Under the pieces are notes generated by a model. It was not told the DNA's origin, did no database searches, and saw only the letters and a program-made list of their open reading frames with translations. A DNA stretch of 64,000 bases from Pseudocercospora fijiensis CIRAD86 (Eukaryota > Ascomycota > Dothideomycetes > Mycosphaerellales > Mycosphaerellaceae), in assembly GCF_000340215.1 (NCBI RefSeq), contig NW_006921532.1, forward strand, positions 10,059,894 to 10,123,893, given 5' to 3'. The stretch's first letter is position 1, and each line of letters starts with the position of its first letter. Below are positions 56,150 through 64,000 of the stretch, piece by piece. A program made the position numbers and the translations under genes.

Positions 56150-57400
56150 GAATTCTACCCCGAGCGCCTTATATAACGTTTAGGAATGCCTTCTACGTCC
56201 CGGATTTCGAAGATTTACGCGATTAGATTATACGTTCCGCTTACGACCCTCTTAGAATAGTATATCCCGGCCGAGCTAAGATACTATCTTAGCTCCGGAA
56301 GTAGTACTACTAGCCTAATCTATACCGAGATATCGACCGATTCGTTAAGAACTATATAGTATACCGTAGAGTAAAAGCAAATACGCGTAAGCCGTAAGGA
56401 CTACTAAAACCTCTTAAAATTCCTCTACGACCGTAGTAGTACATTTTAATAGATTTTATTATAGGCCTACCGAAAGAATTAGACTTTAACGGCCTCTAGT
56501 TTTAAAATATACTAGTCGTAGTCTGCCGCCTAACTAAACGTAAGAAGGTATTAAATGCCCGTAGCCTAATAGCAAAGAATACGGCTTAGGTCTTCTACCG
56601 AAATATATAGAAAGATATAGGCCTACCTAAATTAATTGTATCTAATCGCGGCCCGAATTTCGTTACCCGTTTCTAGAAGCGCCTCTACGAGCGACTAAAA
56701 ATTTAAGCGCGCCTTTTAACGGCTTACTACCTATAGACCGACGGGCAAACCGAACGGGCTAACGCTTAGATTAAACAAATTATTAGGTACTTCTATAATT
56801 ACTATTAAAATAACTAGCTAAGATTAACGCCTTCTATTAAATTTACTATTAACAATTAGGGATTAGCTACGACTTAGACTACGCCCTTCTACGCTTCGAC
56901 TAGATTTTACCCCCGAACCGGTATAGAACTAGTAGAAATCGAACTAGAGCCCCTAGTAAACAATCCGGAAAGAGACGCCGATACCTTCGCTCTTTAGATA
57001 GCCTAGACCTACTAAGAGCTCTAGGACGAGATAAGATATACCTAGGAAGTATACGAGTACTACGCTAATTAGCGTAGACGCGCCGCGCTAGATTACTAGG
57101 TCGGAGATTACGTTTACCTCGACTTACGGTATATTAGAACTAACCGACCTTTAAAAAAGCTCGACTAGAAAAATCTAGAACTCTTTCGAATTATAAAGAA
57201 AATCGGTACGTACGTATACGAACTAGATCTCCCCGAGAATCTTAATATTTACCCGGTTAAACACGTTATTAACCTAAGAACCGCCGGAGAAATCGCGGAC
57301 TCCGAAGATATTCTACCGATTCTAGAAGCTACCGAAGCTACCGATTAGACCGAAGACGATCCGGAATCTACCTTAGGTATAGTACGAGCAATTATCGGAT
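56150..57400 (+). pseudogene. Gypsy-E integrase and C-terminal extension
   Basis: The core shows LIDFIIGLPKELDFNGLQF, ILVVVCRLTKRKKVLNA, LIVSNRGPNFVTRFQKRLY (catalytic Asp now Asn) and LLTAYYLQTDGQTERANAQI with the glutamate. RRAALDYQVGDYVYLDLRYI and KLDQKNLELFRIIKKIGTY correspond to the GPY/F module. An acidic tail follows to about 57650 without chromodomain features. Confidence 0.88.
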
Positions 57401-57729
57401 AGAGCTTTAGTAATACAAACTTCGGTAATCTTAACCCTCCCGGACTATAGGAAGAGGTATAGTAGGAGGGATACTTAGACGAAGATACGACCTAGGAACC
57501 TCTACGCTATATTATCTTTGCCCGCGAAGTAATCGAAGAATTCCTACGAGATTATACCGACTATACTACTATAGAAGGAGCTATCCTAGAACACTTCCTC
57601 TAAGAAGTATACGAATAGAATTTAGAATAAGGTCTCGGACCCGAACTAGGGTAAGAATACTAGTACCTATTATATATAGACCTCCTTTAGCGTCGTAGGA
57701 ACTCTACGTAAAACGAGGGAGGGGGCTAC

Positions 57730-58433
57730 TATTATAGTAGCTACCTAGAAAGCACCGATAAGTCCTATAAGCTAGCCGCTATACTATAAAGTAATATCGG
57801 ATTTAAGTTGCCTTAGTAGTAGGGGCCTCTAGCAAAGTAGGTCGCCTAGTTAGCCGCCTATTTAGCTATATAACGTAATATCTTAGGGACTCCCGTAGAG
57901 GCCGTATATAGTAGAATAATACGTTATATATTAATATATAAACGATAGGACTATACTAAACTACGCGTACGCGTATACGGACGATAGTAAGCGAGATATA
58001 TAGAGTCGTAGGATAGATCCGAGTAGTAGGAAGGAACCGGAAGATAGGAAAGAGCTAGGAGAAATATATTTACTTAAAAGCGGTTAAACGAGTTCGTATA
58101 CGCGTACTACGTAAGTTAGCTAGGAGATAAAGGCGCTATAAGATAGCGGATAAGCGGGATACGCGCGTACGCGCTTAGCGCGTAGGGAAGGACCTAAAAG
58201 TAGAGGTTTACTAAGAAGTTAGTAAGTAGGATATATATACTTACGCTTACGCGTCGGACGCGCTAAACGCCCGTAAAGCGGGATACTAAAGAAGGAGCTC
58301 TCCTTCTAAAGTACCTTTCTTCCTTTCTTCGTAGTTCGTCTTATATAGATAGTAGCTATATTAATTTAGTACTCCCTTTAGTTTAGTTTAAAGTTTCGTA
58401 TATATTCTTACTACTTAGCCTCTAACCCTTATA
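57730..58433 (+). repeat. Gypsy-E 3' LTR (704 bp)
   Basis: It is preceded by the polypurine run GAGGGAGGGGGCT, starts TATTATAG and ends CCCTTATA, followed by CTATA. Confidence 0.95.
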
Positions 58434-58536
58434 CTATAGGCGTATTCCGAAAGTACCTACTATAGATATTTTAGACTATCTTACTATAAGCGTTTCTATT
58501 AGTACTCGCTATAAGCGTTTCTAAATAGTACTTTCT
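58434..58536. repeat. S1 minisatellite, right block
   Basis: A short continuation of S1 units, interrupted at 58536 by Gypsy-F. Confidence 0.85.
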
Positions 58537-58667
58537 TGTCGCGGTAGGAACGAGTAGACGGTTTAGTAGACAAGTTGTCGTATAGTTCTACGAAGAGTTG
58601 CTAAGAGAGATACGACTATATCGGCTTCCTTATCAATAAGAAGCGTAAAAGTTAGGGTATGTTTATA
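58537..58667 (-). repeat. Gypsy-F 3' LTR candidate (~131 bp)
   Basis: On the element strand it starts TATAAACATACCC (RIP of TGTAAAC) after the purine tract AGAGAGAGGGTAGTA and ends CCGCGACA, next to S1. The 5' LTR is out of the window, so boundaries rest on TG/CA ends, the purine tract and the S1 junction only. Confidence 0.6.
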
Positions 58668-59299
58668 ATACTACCCTCTCTCTAATGTCCTTAGTCCCTT
58701 AAGGACTTCCTTGTCTAAGATAACTATATTCTATAACTATATAATGTATTATGCTTCCTATAAGGCGGTACGGGCGCTAGTAACCTAAGCGATAGCGACA
58801 CGAGCGCTTTAACCTTGCTAGTTAGAAGCGAGTAGACACTAGTAATGCTACGCTACCGTCTTATCTGCTATAGTCTAGAAGAGCTTGCAACCCCTTACTA
58901 TAGTTAAAGACCGGTGCGGTAGGTCTTTAGAGTTACTAGTATAATTACAAGGGTTAGCTATATTTAATGCTTCGCGTGTTATACGTACCTTCTTAATATC
59001 GGTTACCTTTCGGAGGCAGGCACGCAGTTATCTAGAGTACGCGTATAAGGTCTGTAACTCGTTACTTCTAGAATAGTTACGATAAAGCGTTACAGGCATG
59101 TACTAATCGTTAGCTATCCCGTAGTATAATAATAAGGACTTCGACTCAAGATAATAAAAGAGCTATAACCTCTTACTACTAGAGGCAGAGCACCTTTGCA
59201 GTTATTAAGCTTATTAAGCGTTATTAGCTTGTCTACGCGGACCTGTGCGATATTTATTCGGAATCTAATCCTTCGGTAGCGGTAGTAGAGTATATCCTT

Positions 59300-60900
59300 A
59301 TATAGACCTTTTTAGGTTATTATACTAGAAGTCTATAATAGAGGCGGCTAAGTACTTCCTTATTTCTTCTTTAGGCTCTAAGGTCGCCTCTTCTAGTAGA
59401 TAACCCTTCTATTTAACCTTGTACTATATGTATTTCGGACCCCTCGCGTTCTTCTCCTTCGCTCCCTTGCCCTTACACTTCTCTACTTATATATCTAGTA
59501 CTTCTTCTACCTCGTAGTTTATACCTTTAGGTAGGTCGGCGTTATCGGAGATATCGAGTGTCTTATCGGAAGTGTTAGGCGGTACGATAATAGGAGGCGG
59601 TAGCGGCTCTTCTTATCTAGGTAGAGGGTCGGTCGCGGTAGGCTACAACTAGTTAGCACTAAAGACATTTTCAACTTTAATAGTATTAGGGAGTTCTAGC
59701 TAGTATGCGCTATAGGGTAGGACTTCCTTAACCTTATAAGGTCCTATAAACTTAAAGTCGAGTTTCTTCGCTAGTCGGGTAGTCTTCTAGTTATAGGTAT
59801 TAATAAACACTAGATCGCCGACTTAGTAGGAGGCGGGCGAGAAGCGCTTCTTATTTGCGAAGTCTGCGTATAACGCTTAGGCCTACTTAATCTCTTAGCG
59901 TATATATATATATATAGCCTTTATACGAGTAGCAAACGCGTCGGCGGCTTATATATCTAGGCGCTATTTATAAGGAAGGACCGTCGGCATCTCTAACACG
60001 AGACTAATATTAGCAAACGACAGATAACGGCCGATATTTGCGAAGAATAGAGTAACTCTAGTCGTCGAGGAAACGTAGTTATTAGCTACGAATTCGGCTA
60101 AAGGCAACTAGTCTACCTAATCGGCTTAATTATATACGTAGAATACGCGGAGATACTATTCTATAATCCCACTAGTGTTCTCGGACTGTCTATTAGTCTA
60201 GGGATAGTACGTAGATAAGAGCTTTCGTTTTAACTCGAGTAGCGCGTATAGTCGCTTCTAGAATAATAATATAAATTGTCTCCTATAGTCGGAAATAATC
60301 TCCTCCGGCTATCTATAGCAACTCTAGATATACCGTAAGAACACGCGAGTGTAGTGTTCGGCTTTTATAGACTTAACAGGTATAAGATAGCGTTCTTTAG
60401 TAAGTCGGTATATAATAGTTATAATATTAGTATAGGTAACATTATCGAGGAGGCTAGTAGATTCTAGAAGATCCGTAACAAAGTCGATAGCTATGCTTTA
60501 CTAAGGAGCGGTTAGTATCGGTAAAGGATATAGGAGGGACTATAACGGTCGGTTAAGTATTTAGGTATTATAGCACATTCGATAGTTATAGTAGAAGCGG
60601 GCGATTATACGAGCTATTTAGGGCTAGATAAAGTTGCGGCTAACTAACTCGTATGTCTTCGCTCTACCTAGGTAGCTAGCAGTAGGGCTACTATAGTAGT
60701 CCTTAATAATACAGGTACGTAGAGGTATGTCTTCTCTAGGTATAAAAAGGCTCTAGGTACTATAGCGGTTGCGAATATAGATTACACCGTCGAGTGCTTT
60801 ACAATCGTCGCGGTAATACTTTAGCTTAGCTAAGTATAGTACGTAGGGTTGTTTATATACTAGTTGCTCTACTACTTAGCGAGCGGGCTTGTCGTAGAGT
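59300..60900 (-). pseudogene. Gypsy-F integrase with chromodomain
   Basis: Reading leftward from 60900, the zinc-binding part is followed by SIAIDFVTDLLESTSLLDNV, NIITIIYRLTKERYLIPVKS, EEIISDYRRQFI and LLSTYYPQTNRQSENTSGII. VGDLVFINTYNQKTTRLAKK and LDFKFIGPYKVKEVLP are the GPY/F module. At about 59520-59350 the frame gives YEVEEVLDIQVEK, GPKYI-YKVK-KGYLLEEAT-EPKEE, a clear chromodomain with both Trp codons mutated. Confidence 0.9.
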
Positions 60901-61049
60901 GTACGGATGTCGTTAAGGATGCTCTCTACTTACTTAACTTCTATACCGGCGATACGAAGGACCTAATAAGGTTTAATTACGACTCGTTGCTAGTGCTATA
61001 AACGTAGGTCGCTAGCTTTAGTAGGAAGGTCTTAGGATCTTCGAGTTAA

Positions 61050-62350
61050 GGCATTAGGTTTAGTATTAGATTTGCCGGGTTAGTAGATAATCGTGAAGTT
61101 AAATCAAGAGAGGTATTCGGCCTAGCGAGCTTGTCTACGGTTAAGGAGCTTAGTAGACATAAAGTACTCTAGATTCTTATAATCGGAGTAAACCTTTATA
61201 GGTATATAGTTACCGTCCGCTAGCAAGTCGTTAGTCGCGAGCTTAGGGCGCTATTCTTCGAAGGCCTTTACGATAGCTATTAATTCCTTATCGTAGATAT
61301 CGTAGTTACATTTAGTAAGGGACATCTTCTTTAATAAGTAGGCTACGGGTCGGAGTAGGCTATTACTACCGCGTTACGATAATACGGCGGCGGTAACGAA
61401 GTTAGAGGCGTTAGTCTCGAGGATAGTTTTAAAACTAGGCGTAAAGTAGGCTAGTATTAGCGCCTCTAGGAATAATCGCTTTAGATGTTAGAAGGCACTT
61501 TTATAGGCCTCTATCTAGATAAACTTAGGTCTGTTCCCGTCCTTATCTTTAGCGATATAAGTAAAGTCCGTAAGTAGAGACGCTATCTTGCTAAACTTCT
61601 TAATAAAGCGTCGGTAGAAGTTAGCGAAACCTAGGAACGATTAAACGTCCTTAATATTACGTAGGGTTTCCTATTCTTAGATATATTAGACCTTAATAGG
61701 GTCTATTCGGATGCCGTCCTTTCCGACTATTAAGCTAAGATATTTAGTCTCTTCGGTATAGAACTCGTATTTGTTAATATCGACTTAAAGGCCTGCTTTA
61801 CGAAGCCGACTTAGGACCTTATAGACGTACTATTTGTATTCTTCTAGTATATCTAAGAATACGAGTATATCGTTAAGGTAGGCGGAGGCGAAATCGTTAA
61901 GGTACTTATAAAGAGCCCTATTAATCGCGCTCTAGAAGGTAGAGGGTGCGTTATATAGGCCGAAGGGTATCGCTAGGCACTCGAATAACCTATATCGTAT
62001 AGTAAAGGCTGTTTTCTACTTATAGCTAGTAGCAATACAGATGCGATTAAACGTAGCGATTATATCGAGTTTAGTAAAGAACTTCTTACTATTAAGTCGG
62101 TTAAGCGTATCTTATACTAGGGGAATAGAGTATCGGTTTTTAACGTTAAGAGCGTTAAGTCCGCGATAGTCGATATAGACTCGAAGTCGGCTACTAGGTT
62201 TCTTAACGACGATAACTAGGGCCGCAGCTAATAAGGAGCTAGGCTAGATTATATCTTTAGCTAGTTGTTCGTCTACCTACTTCTTAATAATATCGTTCTT
62301 ACGAGTCGAGAGTAGGTACGGTCGTTTAAAAGGAGGTTCGGCGCCTTCCT
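61050..62350 (-). pseudogene. Gypsy-F reverse transcriptase and RNase H
   Basis: RT begins at about 62340 with RPYLLSTRKNDIIKKQVDEQ and shows LVIVVKKPSSRLRVYIDYRG, LNALNVKNRYSIPLVQDTLN, KKFFTKLDIIATFNRICIAT, LFECLAIPFGLYNAPSTFQS, SAYLNDILVFL at the Y-x-D-D site (Asn for the first Asp) and FLGFANFYRRFIKKFSKIAS. RNase H follows with [36 protein letters not shown] and [12 protein letters not shown], ending PGKSNTKPNALTRR at about 61055. The few stops in it are at Trp/Gln positions. Confidence 0.92.
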
Positions 62351-62799
62351 TTAAATAGATCTTATAGTTAATACCTAGGCGATGCGGCAGCAGTGCGTTA
62401 GTAGCGGCACGAGAGAAGGTATCTAACAAGTAATAATAGTACTAAGGTAGGAGGCTACGAGGGTCCTTATTCTTACGTATTATTATTGCTTTGTTATAGT
62501 CTTCCGTTGTAATAGTATAAGCTTGCAATTAATCGTTGCGGCTAACCTAAGGGGGTATAAGCTATAATATAACAACGTCTATATTAGGCCTATAGGCGAG
62601 TAAGCTAAGCGTATACGTAGAGATCTCTAGTATCTCGGGATTATCGAGCTAGTAATATTTATATTAAATAGCTAATAATAGCAGTAGTAGCGGTACTACT
62701 AGTAGATTCGGTAGGTTCTGCTACTAGTCTCGTAGGGCTAGATTGTCTTAAAACAGGCCGGTAGTCTTATCTTCGACAAACAACCCTAGTAGTAGTCCG

Positions 62800-63950
62800 A
62801 GGATTTTATAAGGGATAAGGGACGGCATAGGCGTATAGCTTAGTAACTAAGATTATATAATGCGACCTGCGTCGTTATATATAGATCTATAGTATAGAGA
62901 GCTAAAGGCGATGCGTCCCGTAGTAAAGTATATAAATAGTTAGTATAAGGCGAACTAAGGAAGTCTAAGGATAATATTATACTAGACGTCCGTAATAAAG
63001 GCGATAACCTATTCGCAATAACTATTAATATTAAGGTTAAGATATATGCCGTAAGTAATACGGTTAGCTATAGTCTGCCTATTCGTAAGACCTAAGGAAC
63101 GAGACCGGGAGAGAGGTATAAATAGCAATTTAAGCGCGCGAGTAGTAGTAGTCTTAACGAAGACAGAAGTAGCGCCGGGATTAAGGAAGGAACAGGTCTT
63201 ATAGTTATTATTAACTCTAGATTAGAGGACTATATAAGGCTAGATGTCTAGAGTTATAGGATCTCTAAGAGAGACAGAAGTAGCTAATGCCGATAATAAA
63301 GATACTAAGGGTAATAATGCTTCCTAGGCTGCCTTTAATACTCGCAATTATTCGACGCTATTATATTATCTACTAACTTTCTCGCCTAGGCAGCGGACGC
63401 ACTATTTCCCTACTTAGAGTCGGAATCGTAGTAGCTATAATAATCTTTATTATTAGACGCTTCTACGTCGGCGTCTATACCGGAGGTATTAACTAGAGAG
63501 CTATTATTATTAAAGCCGGTTATTAGGTAGAGAGGGTCCTTCGGTCGGTAGCTAACCTCGCGGTAGTAGAAGCAACAGTTCTCGCGTTAGTAACGAAGGC
63601 GCTTAGGGCTACCTATAGGACTAAGTAGAGGCAGGTTCCGGTACTTCTTAGGCAACTACTTGCGGGTAGAGGCGCTATTCGCACTAGTACGAGAGTTATT
63701 ATTACCGCGCTAGTTGTTGCTATTACTACTACTGCTATTATTATTAGAGCGGCGGGTACTAGCTAGCTTCTTATCCTTATCGCTATTATAAGGGAACTTC
63801 CGGTCGAGGTTACGCTATTCGTCCTTAATCTCGTAGCACTTCTTAACTAATTTCTTAATAGTCTTAGGTATATTGTTCTTTAACTAGGCGTAGTACTTAA
63901 GGTTAAGCTTCTACTTAAGCTAGTAGAATTCGACCTCGGGCGACTACTCG
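62800..63950 (-). pseudogene. Gypsy-F gag C-terminus and protease
   Basis: A CCHC-like knuckle lies at about 63600-63545 (NCCFYYREVSYRPKDP), with an Asn/Ser/Arg-rich tract upstream (63680-63780) and an acidic Asp/Ser-rich segment downstream. The protease region is at about 63230-62900 (KTCSFLNPGATSVFVKT), with Asn-Pro-Gly where Asp-Ser/Thr-Gly is usual. The N-terminal capsid part continues toward or beyond the window end. Confidence 0.7.
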
Positions 63951-64000
63951 ATACGTACGCGGAGTGTCTAGTAACGGTTATAGAACTTAGTAAAGTTCTT

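Larger units (their letters stand above)
51715..58433 (+). mobile_element. Gypsy-E: full-length Ty3/gypsy element with 704-bp LTRs
   Basis: The element is 6719 bp and inserted in S1, with target duplication CTATA at 51710-51714 and 58434-58438. Removing it restores a normal S1 unit (TTACTATAGGCGTATTCCG). Domains in order are gag, protease, RT with an intact Y-I-D-D, RNase H and integrase. No clear chromodomain is seen after the integrase. LTRs are much longer than in the other families. Nearly all frames are broken. Confidence 0.95.
58537..64000 (-). mobile_element. Gypsy-F: Ty3/gypsy chromovirus, partial (runs off the window)
   Basis: On the minus strand the order from right to left is gag with zinc knuckle, protease, RT, RNase H, integrase and chromodomain, then a short LTR at 58537-58667. 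The 5' end lies beyond 64000. It is RIP-mutated throughout and is the third chromodomain-bearing lineage in the window besides Gypsy-A/B and probably D. Confidence 0.9.

Overview
The window looks like a filamentous ascomycete (Pezizomycotina; possibly a repeat-rich Dothideomycete, but the sequence does not settle that). The reasons are short 48-79 bp spliceosomal introns with CTGAC or CTAAT branch sites, fungal Rec8 and Ubp6 proteins, and a very strong repeat-induced point mutation (RIP) signature. Outside one gene island, CpA and TpG are strongly depleted and TpA is in excess. Reading frames are broken mainly where CAG, CAA or TGG codons are expected, and ATG has largely become ATA. CpG is retained, so this is a CpA-directed process that leaves GC content moderate.

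Layout. 1-2.43 kb: unassigned mutated repeat DNA, then a perfect (CTA)79 tract. About 3.4-14.73 kb: a mutated Ty3/gypsy chromovirus (Gypsy-B) split by a complete related element (Gypsy-A1, 8018-13959, 5-bp target duplication). 14.83-19.21 kb: the only healthy genes, rec8 (meiotic cohesin kleisin, six exons, one apparent GC-AG intron) and ubp6 (proteasome-associated deubiquitinase), both on the minus strand. 19.2-20.2 kb: unique intergenic DNA grading into mutated repeats. 20.2-33.6 kb: degenerate DNA including a hAT transposase pseudogene split by a second full Gypsy-A copy (23885-30941). 33.6-38.4 kb: two different RIP-mutated histone-H3-like pseudogenes, one with two introns, plus a ~364-bp tandem duplication, a solo LTR and recurring TAGCCGGCAGC motifs. 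39-40.5 kb: an orphan minus-strand gag. 41.1-58.5 kb: a minisatellite (S1) hit by a ~1.7-kb foldback-like element (42119-51448) and by Gypsy-E. The foldback element itself holds a GATCC satellite, two palindromic MITEs, a solo LTR and Gypsy-D. 58.54-64 kb: a minus-strand chromovirus (Gypsy-F) running off the end.

Only rec8 and ubp6 look functional. The rest is a record of nested transposition followed by RIP. The most unusual content is the pair of H3-like pseudogenes. RIP acts on duplicated DNA, so these histone variants were probably multicopy or carried by a mobile element. The window also gives an intron that carries a short motif repeated elsewhere.
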